Positions 23,001-33,852 of a stretch of 64,000 bases of DNA are shown piece by piece. The position numbers and the translations under genes were made by a program. The DNA comes from Leptidea sinapis (lineage: Eukaryota; Arthropoda; Insecta; Lepidoptera; Pieridae). The notes under the pieces are model-generated. The model was given only the letters and a program-made list of their open reading frames with translations. It was not told the origin of the DNA and searched no databases. The DNA is taken from assembly GCF_905404315.1 (NCBI RefSeq), contig NC_066273.1, positions 8,990,001 to 9,054,000 of the forward strand, in the 5' to 3' direction. Positions within the stretch are counted from its first letter, which is position 1. Every line of letters starts with the position of its first letter.

Positions 23001-26000
23001 TTTTCTATGTTCTAGTTTTACAATGATATAGCTTACTTTTACCAAGTTTTACTTACCTTTGCTACGATTAACTTGTATTGTAAATTGTACGTGCACGCTT
23101 GCACCTAAGCAGATGTCGCTTTTATATTCCCGCCCGCTTCGTTGGGCGAACTTTAAAAGGAAGGAACGTTGGAATTCGAAAAATAAGTAGCCATAAACCA
23201 TCTAGGATAAATTTCGCATCGAATGGTGGTGGTAGTTTCATGTCAATACGATCAGTGGTTTAGGCGTGAAAGAGCCTCAAACAATGACCATTTTCATTAT
23301 ATATACATATATAGATAGACATCTATGTTCTCAGTGAGACGTTCCAAGGAAACAATTGTAATTATTTAAGTTAGTTACAATTTGAATGTGTATTTGGACG
23401 TAATTCCAGAAAAACGTTCCAAACCACAATTATGTCAAAATTGAGTTAATAACACAAAACTGCTCGCGTTATTCATATTAACGGACTGACTAAAAATGGC
23501 AGCGCTACTGTACTTGCCCTACTCTTTAAACGACACCATGACTTAATAGCCCAACCGACATGTATGGATTAAACTAATATTTATTAAACTTTAAACACGT
23601 ATTCTCTTAAAATGTGATGTTTGTAGCTTGGAACGTTTTCCAGGAACTACGTCCATTTAATCTTTTGTTTCTGTTTTTGTCTCCAATAAAGTAAATAAAT
23701 AAATAAACTGCTACGGTGTCGATATATTGGGTTCATAGCTTAGACGTGAAAGTTTAACACGGTGTATAACTTATAATGATTGGTGTTGTAGGATTACATC
23801 AGACAGCCGGCGTGGTTCTCAGAAGAGATTACATTTGCGAGGAAGATGCTGACGCCATTAAGTTATTACGCGCAAAAGGAGCCGTCATTATAGGAACTAC
23901 TAACGTGCCCGAGGCTTGCATGTGGTGAGAATACGTATTAACATAACTATAAACTTTATAAAACTCCTGCAAATGCATGATCCTTGCAAAATATTATATT
24001 AAAAAGTCTAATTATAAATCTTTCCACAGGATGCCGGCTAGAATATGGGTACCACAACGGCGCCTATTTCTGCCGTGAGTGTATTGTGTTTCGGTCTGAA
24101 AGTGCCGTAGTTAGTGAAATTACTGGGCAAATGAGACTTAACATCTTATGTCTCAAGGTGACGAGTTGTAGTGCTGCTCAGAATTATTGAGTTTTTCAAG
24201 AATCCCGAGCAGCCCGCATTATAATGGGCAGGGCGTATTATCATCGGCTGAAGGTTTTTTTTTTATGGAATAGGAGGACAAATGAGCGTACGGGTCACCT
24301 GGTGTTAAGTGATCACCGCCGCCCACACTCTCTTGCAACACCAGAGGAATCACAAGAGCGTTGCCGGCCTTTAAGGAAGGTCCTGCTAGTCTTGTCCCTT
24401 ATTGTCATAAAAAAAGTCTATCAAAAAGAAATGGAAAATGTAAGGCAAGCGCACGAACGAGTAAAAAAATAAGGACTCCGTGTCACCTTACATAACAGTG
24501 AGGCACCAAAACAAGCCGGTTAACGTGTAAATACATAGCCCCACGCATACACTACATTAATACAAGCCGATCGGCCGCCATTATGAGATTTGCCATCGTC
24601 TGTGACAGATCAGTTTGCGTCGCAATAAAATATTTTAAAAATGCCGTCGTGCGTTGTGAAAAAGTGTAAAAACAATAATATTGTGTAAAAAATTGTGTAA
24701 CTGGTATACCCCGTAACCGCACACACACAAGCATAAAGGTTGCAGTTGCGGTAGCCGCACACACTTGCTAATATCACGGCGCGGAGTCCTTCTTTTTTTA
24801 CTAGTCCGTGCGCAAGCGGTGTAGTAGGTAGTAAACGATACTATATTTTATTTTTACGTTAAACTTTGCACTACCTTCAAAATATTGCAAAATATTTGTT
24901 TATGTCCATGTTAGTGTTATATATAATATTACTAGCTGACCCAGCAAACGTTGTATTGCCATATAAAGTAATTAAAAATAATTTTTTGGGGAAAGTATAA
25001 AAAATAGATGCAACCGATTCTCAGATCTACCAAATATATCGTATTACAATTATTGTATTCGATTGCCATTACAACCCTATAGTGAATTTGAGGATGGAAC
25101 AGAATAATATAAAAATCGATACTTATATAAAAATAATTGTTGAAGGGCGAAAATTTGAAGTTGTACCTATGTATTTTACAATGCTGAATAATCATAATAA
25201 AAAAAAATGCATTTAGGGATGGGTCACCCTTATCATATAGGGGTATGAAAAATACATTTAGCACACAAAATTTTATACAAATCGGTTCAGCCGTTTCGGA
25301 GTATTTTGGTTACGCTGTTAGACGTAGACGCTGTTCAGTCAGTAGAAAAGGCGTCCAAGTATTCGAGAATAATGTACTCTAAGCCCATCGGAAATGTTGT
25401 CAATCAGTTGACGGCCTCTTAACTTTTTAAGGGCCCTCTTATTTTCAAACGGAATACTCGAACATCACTCAGGCATATTGAGAACTTTATCACCTGAGAA
25501 GCTCTCATCTTCTCTCTCTTCTTAATGGCAACATTTACGGAAAACAATGTAAAAACCGCTAAAAACCTAAATACTTGGTGTTAAAAAGAGTTTTATATAA
25601 GTTTTTATAGACGTTTGTCTATGTGTACAACAAAAAAAGTTAATACATTTGTTGTAATAAAATGTTGCAAATATTAAAATGTTAATTATCTAAATGATAC
25701 CAGTAGCGCCATCTAGTTTCTTTAAGAATAAACAGAGACGTGATATCTGGCGTTCCATCATTGCATAATAATAGGGATTCAAGTATGAAATTGCCCTTTT
25801 TTTTGTAATAGGTAATTCGAATTAACATACAACCTTCATGATTTGAGACATTTGAGTGAAACTATTTCACATTTCATCTCACAGACTATGTACGACTTTC
25901 AGTTGTTTTTTATTAAGGTTAGTCAAGAAAGATGGATACTTTTAAAGGGACCAAAATTTTGGCGTTCAATCAAATTAAAATACTGGCGCCAAAAGTATGT

Positions 26001-29000
26001 ATTTCATCGATGACTTTAGTGATTGAAGTTCGTAAATTAGAGGGCTTGATGTAAATGAATAAAGTGTCACCTGTCAATGTTTGTCACGTCGTCATCCAAG
26101 TCGGTGCGCACATGATGTTGAGGAAAAAATATCTTAAATACCAATAATAACTCCAATTATGTAATGGTAATTAATGTAAAATTCTTCTCAATCAACAATC
26201 CTACACAATTATTTACTCGATTCTGTGTGAATTTAAATCAGGAGTCTAAATCAAACATTTATAATCCCTAGCAAAGGACCTTCGGTGGCATGGTTTTATT
26301 TAGAATTATTTTAAAATTTTTATTCAGGGTTTTTGGCTTGCAAACTTCTTTGGCGGCGTTGAGCTCTTTTCTTGGGATGGTTAAAAAATATTAAGCTCGC
26401 GCATTACACGTGTCCTCATCGATAATTCGTAAGAAAATTCTATACAGTGTTTTTGTACCAGGCAATCATGTTCGAAGAAGAGATTGTCTTATGTATGGCG
26501 CGAGTATTAATATATTCTGACGTCATTCGCACGACGTACATACCAGGAGAACATAAATATGGTAGCGGTGATGGTAATGTCTTTTGAAGTGAAAACTTCT
26601 TTAACGGCGTTGAGCACTTTTCTTAGGATGGGTATAAAACAGTGAATGCATATAAAATAATGTTAAACTCGCGTCAGGACATGTGACCAGACACCAGGAG
26701 AACATAAACATGGTAGCGGTAATACGTAGATAGAAGATGAACACTAGATGCATCACTAAAATAACAATAATTATGTGACAGAGCGACATAAATCAGGTTG
26801 GTATTGAGAATAAGCAAGATATACTACAATATGTATTTGATATTATAATAATATATAATATTTTCCCTTTCGTGTATGCGATTATTTATTTATAATTTAA
26901 GTTTTCACTTCTGCCGTATTTTTTGTTCTAAATGTATATCTAATATTGTTATTAAAAATATCCTAGTAGTTTATTTTATTTAAATTTGAAAAAAGAAATG
27001 CAAAAGAATATCGGCTTTAGTAACTAAGAAGAACATTGTAGTAACTAGGCTTTTTCCCTTTTTAGTTTTAACGGAAGAGAGAGAGAGATCTCTTAGAGAA
27101 TCTCTTGAGATTCTCTTCTTCTTGATTTCTATAAAATTCCAAATATTTACATACAAAAACAAGCGCTAACTAAATCATTTTGATATCCATTAAAACCTAC
27201 AGTACTTCCAAAAGTACTAATTATGCATGTTACCATACATATTGATTCAATTATTTTACCTCGTTTTTTGAAATGCATTAAAATAACCACATTCATAATG
27301 CACAAGTGCATATGAATTTGAAGTTAAAATTCTGCAAGAGTTTCAAATAGTATCATTTTTAATTTTTTGCTTAAAGTAGGTAAAAACCGGAAGTACCTAC
27401 TTACTTTAAAATAAACCTTTTTTTAGAAAATCTCTTCAAAACGTCTTAAACAATGCTTTCACTTAATTTCTAGTCAATCTGCTATCTGTCACACTTAAAA
27501 TTTTTAGATGAAGAGCTCGGCCTTTATGCCTGTAAGGACCTTTACAGAGTAACGTGGGTCATTATTACAACCCGATCTCGAATTAGATCTTACGAGGATA
27601 CATAAGACAAGGAACCTTATATCGAAAGAAATCTTATTCTAAAAGTTTTTTGCGTCGTCCATACGAATGTCAGTATACAATATTACAGGTGGGAGACTCA
27701 CAACCACATCTATGGCAGAACAAACAACCCGTACGACACCAGGCGGATGGTTGGCGGTTCCTCCGGCGGAGAAGGAGCGCTGCAGGGAGCGGCGGGCAGC
27801 GTGTTTGGCATTGGTAAGTTCTATCTCTCTCTCACACACACACACTACAGTTATATATTAATAAATATGAAAATATATATTAATTTATATTATTTAAAAA
27901 GAAATAAGCGATATCGATTATTATGTCCTTTAGGACATCACTATAACTTGTCAGTCGTCGAGCTGTCAAAAAAATGTTAATAAAATGTACAACCTTATAG
28001 CGTACCTATACACAGACAAGCGTGCAAAAGAGAACATCTGTAATGGAGATCCAACAATCGAATCTATTGATTCGCTCTCCTTTTCTATCGTGTTTTCTCC
28101 TTTTCTACTGTAAACGATCGGCTGTGCTCGATCATTTAACCGTATAGAGTATATACACCAGGCTGATGTCTGTCTGTGTGAAGTCGGGTCATCTGAATAT
28201 GGTGGGATCAGACTAGGCTTCACATGGCCGGCCGAGAGAGAGCTGTGAAGCAGTAAAACCAGTTCCAAGAACAACTAACGGTCACGCGCGATACGGACGG
28301 TGGCTGCTCCGCTGGAGTTGTGATACTGCGTGAAATGTTCAGCTCGCCAGCTATCACGGTGTGTGAGATGACGGACGGAGGGATAGCGGACTCTTAGTGA
28401 GGAACGTTGTCGCTCCGCTCGGCAATTATGGTATTTTACAGGCTCTCACTAACGGATGAAACGACTGATACCGACAACTATCGCCCAGATATTTGTATAC
28501 AGATAACGGGTTTTCTGTTTCTACAATATTTGGAACAGTCAGTTATACGTATATGTCGGAGTCGTTGTTAGGTTAGGTTCAAGTTCTTAATCGGGTAAAG
28601 CATCGTTTTGGATCATCTTAGTCAAAGGTTTTTTACGGGTAATTTAAAAAAAATGAAGTACTCGAAATGAGGCCAGGGTGCTAATATCCAAAATAACGTT
28701 AAAGAATATTAGAACTATTGGACAAATCAATAGGATGCTAAAGTTTAAAAACAATTTTAAGCTGAGTTTTTGTTTGACTGTATATCATATCTTGGCAATA
28801 TATTCGTACAAATTGATTAGTTAGGTATCTCTCTTTAATCTGATAACGGTACGTCATAGTATATTAACACATCAAGGCCGCGGAGATTTTAATAATTATT
28901 ACAAAATAATGTTTTTAATTATGTTTAAGGCCTTTATCACAATTTCATATGTTTTCTAAGTTTTTCAATTTTATATAGTTTATAAGTTATTTTTTGTTTT

Positions 29001-32000
29001 AATTTTGTTACGTGTCTAGTCCTCCTTCCTGCGTCGTAATCCTCAGTACTGAGGGTCGTGACCACCCTTCTGTATCACTTTCTCTCGTATGATCATTCTC
29101 TATCTAGTCCTGTCTCTGGCGGTGTGAAGGGCATTGTGAACCGTGGAGTCGAGAGCGGAGCGGATCTGGTCGAACCATCGTGTTGGACTGCGTCCACTAG
29201 GCCTCTTCCCATCTATTTTGCCGACCACAATGAGCCTCTCAAGTATTCCATCGTCCATCCTTGCGACCGAAGTATTCTAAAACTCTGCGCAGACATTCGG
29301 AAGACAATCGCGAGGAGATCCTGAGTTCACGCAGTATGGAGAGGATATGGAGCATCTTTCTCCAGCACCGCATCTCAAAGGCGTCAATGGGTTTGCGGTC
29401 TGCAGCTTTCAGTGTCCAAGTCTCAGCTCCATACGAAAAATCGAGAAGACTAGGGTCCGTACCAGATTGGTTTTAGTTTTTACGGAAATGTTGCGATATC
29501 TCCAGATTATTCTTAGCTGAGACATATAGGTGACTTGACCGCCCGATAGGTGCGTGACCAGTTTTGTTGTCAATGTGTGCGGTAGTTAGTGGTTTCATAT
29601 TTAAAATACTAAGGAGCTAATACCAAGCGTGGCTGACTGTTAATAACTTGTCAATCAACATATTCGTTTACAGTAACAATAGATTCGCTGTCCTTTTCTA
29701 TAGTGCTGTATCTCCGTTAGAGATGTTCTTTTGCACTCTTTGTTCGTGTATTATTTGTATATTCACTTACAACCTTGTCCATTTTATTAATTGCTTTTTG
29801 ACAGCTCAACGACTGACAAGTTATATATCAATAACATCTTTTTACGCCCAGGGAAGCACAGGGCAAAATTTAAATTTGGAATAAACTTTTTTGAAGTTAT
29901 ACTTCTTTAGGCGTGTTATGAAAAAATCATGAGAGTGAAATTTTAAGATGCGCGCGCATCACTGTAACAGAAAAGTAACAAGTTGGTTCCTAAAATTTTC
30001 TGACGTTTCTTCGTCCATTATTAGGACAGGCAAAGGGTGCAAGCCCATACAGCCGTATTCATTATATAATAATTAATTGTCAAAGCCACCCTTGCAATAT
30101 TTCTACAAAATTGTTGTTTCTAAAATCATAAAATAGCACAACGATAACATATAAAAAAATTTTAAAATATATTTTTTTTTAAAGATTTTGCTTCGTTAGG
30201 CCAAAGAACTTCTTGCGTGCATACAATTTTTTTATGCACCACAGCATTTCATAAAATGTGGCAGTAATATTCTCAAATGATTAAAACCTTTTTGGTATTT
30301 TAATTCTTTTCTGCAAATTAGTTTATTTATAAGTATTTAGAATTGATGGGGGGAGTTCTCGGCATGCTGATTATAATGGCGGTGTATGTCCAATAAGCTT
30401 ACTAATATAAATTATTATGTTACAATAGAGACAAATATACTACCTACATTTTAACTAGCAGATAAGACTCAGCTCTGCGGCATACGCCGTTAGAAAGATT
30501 AGAGAGTACACGAATGTTGCGACGGCTAGATTAGTGTACTTTAGTTATTTTCACAGCATCATGACGTACGGTATTTTGCTGTGGGATCATGCTGCTGACA
30601 TTGATATAGTGTTTGCTCTACAAAAGAGAGGTGTTCGTGTTATATTTCAGCTTGGTTATAGACAGTCACTCAAAGAAAAATTTGACTGATCATTGTCAGT
30701 ACATTTATGAAAATTTAATATACGTTCACAAAAATCGTCACCTCTTTTCCTCTTAATAGTAATTTTCATTATTATAACACTAGAAATAAGGGATTGCTTG
30801 TAACCAATACTAGTTGGCCTCATAAGATACATAATAACTTTAAGGGAAATGTGTACACTCTTATAATAAAGTCCCAGCCACTGTTCAAGCGTTATTATCT
30901 ATAAATAAATTTAAATGTTTTTTTTTTAAAGAATGGCTCCGTCGTAAATCCTACTACTCCACAGCTGAATATCTAAGTGATCGGACAGTCTGCGACTAGA
31001 TTATGATTATTTTATAGTAATAGCAATGACAGTACAATATTGTATATTTCATAAAAAAGAGCGTAAAAAAAAGAATGCTGGGAGAGTTTCTTGCGCCGCT
31101 TCTTCTTTCTCAGAGCAACACTTGTTTCCGAAGCGATAGTAGTATTAGAAATGACATATCAATAAGAATTGTAAACGAATAAATTTTGAGAAAAAAAAAG
31201 CCTTTTATGACAGCCAATTAAAATTATTTCAGGTTCCGACATCGGAGGGTCAATCCGCATGCCGGCATATTTCAACGGAATATTTGGACACAAACCATCA
31301 CGTAACATTGTATCTAATAGCGGACAACATCCGATCCCGAAAACAGAATATATTAATTCATTCTTAGGTAAGTCAAATAACAGAGTCCACTTTTTCCACC
31401 AAACAATATAATAATAGTAAAAATATTACAGTTAACTTAGTAAAATGTTGCGAGGCGGATCATACAAATGGCTATCATAAATAAACGATTACTTATAGTA
31501 AGATTGCACTGGGCTGTCTCCAGCTGGTTCCGTCGTGTGATGTCGTCTCACGCGCGCCCGCAGGGCCTCCTGCATCAAGTTTCAAACGCTGGTCATTAAT
31601 ATCTCCAGGTCTTCGGGGTTCTTTTTTAGCTTCTTGTGGAGCCCTCGCTCGTCTAGCGATCAAACCCCGTAGGAAGGATACACGGGGCGATCAGGTGGTC
31701 AGCGAGGTTATGCGGCTTCATGAATCCCTTATAGGAGTCAGGGTTTCAATATATTTTTGGATGGCGTCTATGATATAGTCGCGGCTGGCTCCAGCATTAC
31801 TCTTGCCGTAATAAACAAGTATCACATCCAGGTGGTCGGCAGCGCCACGGCTACAGCAGTTCACTCCTGCCGGGGTGTCCCCCCTACACCCCATTCGATT
31901 CACGTGCGCCATATGTTTTCGGTTTTCTAATTTATATGTAAGTACGATTATTGTACCCTCTATAAGGTTAGCAACGTTTCCTCTGGTGTTACAAAAGAGA

Positions 32001-33768
32001 ATTGGGTGCGGTGATCGCGTACAATCATGTACCCCTGTGTATTTATGCTCGTTTAATATTGGTGGGTCATCATAATCACATTACTGGTTCCAGCAGGTCA
32101 GCACATTACGTAGGTATGTCTATCAAACATCTGATCCAAATAACGCTCATACTACAACGAAAGAAAGTTCGACACAATAAAAAATACAAAATGATTAGGT
32201 ATATATAAGTAGATACCTATCTAAACTTGTAACGGCCGTTTTCTATAACCTATCCTTAGTGTAACTTACTAGAGGTAGACAAATCTACCCTTTTACGCTT
32301 ACTTACATTTCAATAACCTATCGACATAAAGCATTGGACTATAACTAATAATATAACTATATTTGACATAACTATGGATAGTTAAACGGTGGTAGCATTA
32401 TATCCGTAACTAGAGATATGTTATTGAAAACTGCTGTAAATGATGAAAATCAAATATCGACACTTAAGTGATTGTCAAAATGATGTGTAATACATATTTT
32501 AACCATTTAACACCACGTTGGAAAAGTTGAACTTAAATGAGAGCAAACATACAGAGAAACAGGAACTCATTTCCACTCTCATCAAATATTTAAAGCTTTG
32601 ATTTTTTTATGACATTAAGGGACGAGACGAGCAGGACGTTCAGCTGATGGTGGTAGATACGCCCTGCCTATTACAATGCAGTGCCGCTCAGAATTCTAGA
32701 AAAACCCAAATATTCAGAGATCTACTAAAATCTTGAGCCAAGATGTCTCCTGTGCCCAGTAATTTCACTAGCTCCGTCGCCCTTCCCACCGAAACACAAT
32801 AAGGCTTACACATTACTGCTTCACGGCAGAAATAGCCGCCGCTGTGTTACCCATAATCCAGACGCCTTTCTGTGCAAAGGAGCCTCCCACTTTAATAGTT
32901 TACAATATATACAATCCAATGTACTCCGAATTGTCATATTTGATTAGTTTATATTATTAATATTTTGATTACAGGAGTCGGTCCCATGGTGCGGCATGCA
33001 GTAGACTTGAAGCCAATCTTGGAAATTATTTCAGGAGAAAACAGCCACAAGTTGAATTTAAATCAGCCAGTTGACGTCGCAAAGTGCAAAGTGTTTTATC
33101 AAATCAACAGCAAGGCGCCACTCACTGATCCCGTGGACAAGGACATAGTTAAAGCGATGCATAAAGTACTCGAATATTTGCAAGAGAAACACAGTATTCG
33201 ATCAGAAGAAAAGGAAATTCCGCTGTTGAGAAAGTCACTGGCAATCTGGTTCGCGAACATGAAATCAAACGAAACTTTCGGTTCGTTGATAATGAAAGAT
33301 AACACAGTTTTTGGAACGTTAAAGGAAATCGTCAAGAATATATTCGGTTGTTCCGGAAACACATTGATTGCACTTTTCACAGCGCTCTTTGATTTCGGCG
33401 GTGTACAATACGAAAGTGACAGATACAAGCATTATCAGAAATTGCGAGACGAATTGGAAAATACTTTCACGAAGATGCTCGGCGACGACGGGGTGTTCCT
33501 ATACCCCACGCACCCCACTCCGGCGCTGTATCACAACGAACCGGTCTTGAGATCGATGAACTTCGCCTACACCGCCATCATAAACTGCCTCGGTTTCCCG
33601 GCAACAACGGTGCCGCTAGGACTGAGCTGTGATGGTCTTCCCATTGGCATTCAAGTCATCGCTAACCACAACAATGACAGGCTGTGTTTGGCGTTTGCTG
33701 AAGAACTAGAAAAAGGCTTTGGAGGTTGGATTGAACCTCATACTTCAACCAAAGAAAGGAAAGATTGA
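13860..33768 (+). CDS. FAAH2: Fatty-acid amide hydrolase 2-like amidase, six exons
   Basis: Six exons (13860-14048, 21771-21990, 23792-23924, 27689-27813, 31233-31367, 32975-33768) join in phase to 531 residues, close to the usual length of FAAH2. The family hydrolyses fatty-acid amides at membranes, using a Ser-cis-Ser-Lys triad of the amidase signature fold. Visible features are an N-terminal hydrophobic segment (about residues 9-33), Lys130 in TTKDS, Ser205 in GGSSGGEGAL and Ser229 in GSDIGGSIR. A C-terminal YTAIINCLGFPATTVP block follows. All catalytic residues are present, so the product looks active. Substrate preference cannot be read from sequence. Introns are full of transposons. Every splice site is GT..AG; only the first donor (GTTCGT) is weak. 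Confidence 0.93.
14062..15070 (+). pseudogene. LINE 3' fragment, copy 1 (in FAAH2-like intron 1)
   Basis: The plus-strand frame LTYGILLWGHAADIDIVFAL then KRAVRAIYQLGYRQSLKEKF is a reverse-transcriptase C-terminal region of Jockey/CR1 type. It continues into a 3' part containing GCGCCGCTTCTTCTCTCTCAG. The same sequence occurs at 30455-31202 in intron 4 of the same gene. A Helitron (14307-14654) interrupts it. Confidence 0.75.
14307..14654 (-). mobile_element. Non-autonomous Helitron inserted in a LINE
   Basis: It starts CTAGCTGACCCGGCAAACG, the complement of the 46996 terminus, and ends AATATTAGTATAGA, the complement of a TCTATACTAATATT 5' end. The flanks join as CACTA|TAAATAAGGG, matching the uninterrupted LINE copy near 30779-30790 (CACTAGAAATAAGGG). 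Confidence 0.85.
15243..15395 (+). repeat. Dispersed repeat family F, copy 2
   Basis: It matches 12549-12760 from AACCTCTATTTTGAG to GTTGTCTAACAGCAT, with an internal deletion relative to copy 1. CA-rich microsatellite sequence follows at 15540-15566. Confidence 0.55.
15949..16446 (+). repeat. Dispersed repeat, GGCCAAGCGCGAGTCGGACT family
   Basis: It starts GTGGCCAAGCGCGAGTCGGA and ends ACGGAACCCTAAAAA, with GACAGACACGGACAGG before the end. I recall these ends from a widespread lepidopteran repeat of about 0.5 kb. ORFs inside (16150, 16418) are chance frames. Confidence 0.6.
16800..17148 (+). mobile_element. Non-autonomous Helitron, 349 bp
   Basis: The clean ends are A|TCTTAATATATATAAATCTC at the left and CTGTCGGGGCAGCTAG|T at the right, showing the expected A/T insertion site. 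It is the uninterrupted form of the 1427-1983 element. Confidence 0.85.
17149..18170. other. No gene; one probable degenerate repeat
   Basis: Around 17750-18050 a stretch with CAGTAGTTTTTGAGTTTATT and a CAGACAGACAGACG run resembles a common lepidopteran repeat. Otherwise the region is AT-rich and shows nothing recognisable. Confidence 0.4.
18171..18669 (-). mobile_element. Non-autonomous Helitron (first of a back-to-back pair)
   Basis: It starts CTAGCTGACCCAGCAAACGT. The far end is AACGAACAGCAATTCAATTT followed by a TA run, where the next element begins directly. Confidence 0.7.
18670..19056 (-). mobile_element. Non-autonomous Helitron (second of the pair)
   Basis: It starts CTAGCTGACCCGACTGACGT and ends TTTTTATATATATAGA. 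Its far third (TAGCGAGACTAACGAACAGC) matches the far end of the first element, while its near part matches the 1427 and 16800 subfamily. It looks like a chimera of two subfamilies. Confidence 0.75.
19057..20084. other. No gene seen
   Basis: AT-rich intronic DNA of the FAAH2-like gene with a short GT microsatellite near 19580-19600. No exon or repeat recognised. Confidence 0.5.
20085..20265 (-). repeat. Dispersed repeat family E, copy 2
   Basis: The reverse complement matches 9841-10015 (AGATTGACAGATGACGGCTA, GAAATTCACTACGTTTTAA, AATTTCAATTTTTACTCAGG). Confidence 0.65.
20612..20690. repeat. Dispersed repeat family B, copy 1
   Basis: CCATTATTAGGACAGGCAGA followed by GGGTTCAAGCCCATACAGCC also occurs at 29994-30095 and, shorter, at 40735-40800. 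No coding content. Confidence 0.55.
20907..21110 (+). pseudogene. LINE-A 3' fragment
   Basis: The translation and 3' tail match the end of the LINE at 58921-61835: CTGGGTGTGTGTCCTCCACA, then ACTACCAAGCTGTGGAATGA, then a TCCTCTGGTGTTGCAA tail. Frames are broken. Confidence 0.75.
21111..21770. other. End of FAAH2-like intron 1, no gene
   Basis: The plus-strand frame open from 21552 runs into exon 2 by chance. The sequence before the acceptor at 21770 is not homologous to amidases. Confidence 0.5.
21771..21990 (+). CDS. FAAH2: FAAH2-like exon 2
   Basis: It encodes residues 64-136 and one base of Gly137. The acceptor is CCGTTTCAG and the donor G|GTAACT. It continues exon 1 as KIRRKE|ITSVEVLEACIRRI, the expected family junction, and carries catalytic Lys130 in PFLGVPFTTKDS. 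Upstream in-frame sequence from 21552 is intronic and not homologous. Confidence 0.95.
21991..23791. other. FAAH2-like intron 2
   Basis: AT-rich, with GTAACT donor and TGTTGTAG acceptor. I see no clear repeat or nested gene. Confidence 0.6.
23792..23924 (+). CDS. FAAH2: FAAH2-like exon 3
   Basis: It encodes residues 138-180 plus parts of the two split codons (LHQTAGVVLRRDYIC, then GAVIIGTTNVPEACM). The acceptor is TGTTGTAG and the donor TG|GTGAGA. The exon is too short and too interrupted to show as an ATG-initiated frame. Confidence 0.93.
24029..24248 (-). repeat. Dispersed repeat family A, copy 4
   Basis: The reverse complement matches 301-595 (CAGGATGCCGGCTAGAATAT through GCCCGCATTATAATGGGCAG). 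It directly abuts the LINE-A tail at 24249. Confidence 0.7.
24249..24395 (-). pseudogene. LINE-A 3' tail
   Basis: AGGAGGACAAATGAGCGTAC, GTTAAGTGATCACCGCCGCC and GAATCACAAGAGCGTTGCCG are the reverse complement of the tail at 61690-61830. Nothing else of the element is present, as expected for 5' truncation. Confidence 0.75.
24932..25316 (-). mobile_element. Non-autonomous Helitron, far end degenerate
   Basis: It starts CTAGCTGACCCAGCAAACGT. Internal blocks (AATCGGTTCAGCCGTTTCGG) match the element at 54886-55207, but the terminal TATATAAGA is missing, so the right limit is approximate. Confidence 0.65.
25317..26329. other. No gene seen (FAAH2-like intron 3)
   Basis: Intronic DNA; no conserved exon, RNA gene or clear repeat seen. 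Confidence 0.5.
26330..26745 (+). repeat. Dispersed repeat family C, two adjacent copies
   Basis: Two direct copies lie at about 26330-26578 and 26579-26745. Both contain ACTTCTTTRRCGGCGTTGAG-type sequence, TCTTAGGATGG or TCTTGGGATGG, and CCAGGAGAACATAAA followed by ATGGTAGCGGT. A third copy is inverted at 3775-3890. Confidence 0.6.
27689..27813 (+). CDS. FAAH2: FAAH2-like exon 4
   Basis: It encodes residues 182-222, WETHNHIYGRTNNPYDTRRM followed by VGGSSGGEGALQGAAGS. It holds the cis-Ser (Ser205) of the triad. The acceptor is ATATTACAG and the donor G|GTAAGT. The open frames printed in other phases over this exon are shadows. Confidence 0.95.
27814..29049. other. First part of FAAH2-like intron 4, no gene
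   Basis: It contains a short CA microsatellite at 27834-27846 and a GC-richer patch at 28290-28440 with no conserved frame. No repeat recognised. Confidence 0.5.
29050..29480 (-). pseudogene. RTE-type LINE fragment
   Basis: The minus-strand translation contains SYGAETWTLKAADRKPIDAF and EMRCWRKMLHI, the typical RTE reverse-transcriptase tail (YGAETW...FEMRCWRRM). It continues toward a GRGLVDAVQHDG-like block. Stops interrupt it. Confidence 0.75.
29994..30095. repeat. Dispersed repeat family B, copy 2
   Basis: TCCATTATTAGGACAGGCAA and GCAAGCCCATACAGCC match 20612-20690; TTTTCTGACGTTT precedes both copies. Confidence 0.55.
30455..31202 (+). pseudogene. LINE 3' fragment, copy 2 (in FAAH2-like intron 4)
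   Basis: It has the frames YFHSIMTYGILLWDHAADI and VIFQLGYRQSLKEKF and the same 3' part as 14062-15070. It extends slightly further 5' (REYTNVATARLVYFS). It lacks the Helitron found in copy 1. It ends in an A-rich run about 32 bases before exon 5. Confidence 0.75.
31233..31367 (+). CDS. FAAH2: FAAH2-like exon 5
   Basis: It encodes residues 224-267, SDIGGSIRMPAYFNGIFGHK and on. Ser229 is the catalytic nucleophile. The acceptor is TTATTTCAG and the donor G|GTAAGT. A LINE copy ends about 32 bases upstream of the exon. Confidence 0.95.
   Translation, partial: VPTSEGQSACRHISTEYLDTNHHVTLYLIADNIRSRKQNILIHS
31440..31899. other. GC-rich stretch, not identified
   Basis: This intron 5 stretch has a 64-codon minus-strand frame at 31718-31912 (AADHLDVILVYYGKSNAGAS) with ordinary-looking composition. 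It may be a transposon fragment, but I do not recognise it. Confidence 0.3.
31900..32070 (+). repeat. LINE-A-related 3' tail, copy with GTTTTCGG flank
   Basis: ATATGTTTTCGGTTTTCTAA, then CCTCTGGTGTTACAA, GGTGCGGTGATC and TATGCTCGTTTA parallel 34262-34410. The last part resembles the LINE-A tail at 61735-61810. Confidence 0.55.
32612..32893 (+). repeat. Dispersed repeat family A, copy 5
   Basis: It matches 301-595 from TAAGGGACGAGACGAGCAGG to GTGCAAAGGAGCCTCCCAC. It lies 80 bases before the acceptor of FAAH2-like exon 6. Confidence 0.75.
32975..33768 (+). CDS. FAAH2: FAAH2-like exon 6 (terminal)
   Basis: It encodes residues 269-531 and the stop TGA. The acceptor is TTGATTACAG. It starts VGPMVRHAVDLKPILEII and contains the family block LGFPATTVPLGLSCDGLPIG near the C terminus, ending EPHTSTKERKD. 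Confidence 0.96.
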
Positions 33769-33846
33769 TTAGACCAACAACCACACAAATTAAAACCGGA
33801 GGCTGTGACATGTGCGGATCAATTAATGACCAATTGCCATTGCAAC

Positions 33847-33852
33847 AATAAA
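33847..33852 (+). promoter_or_regulatory. Polyadenylation signal of the FAAH2-like gene
   Basis: AATAAA lies 79 bases after the stop codon, with no earlier canonical hexamer in the 3' UTR. Confidence 0.65.

Noticed and set aside
27667..27861. Plus-strand frame over exon 4 (TGGRLTT...)
   Set aside because: Wrong phase; the exon-4 phase joined to exons 3 and 5 gives the GGSSGGEG motif.
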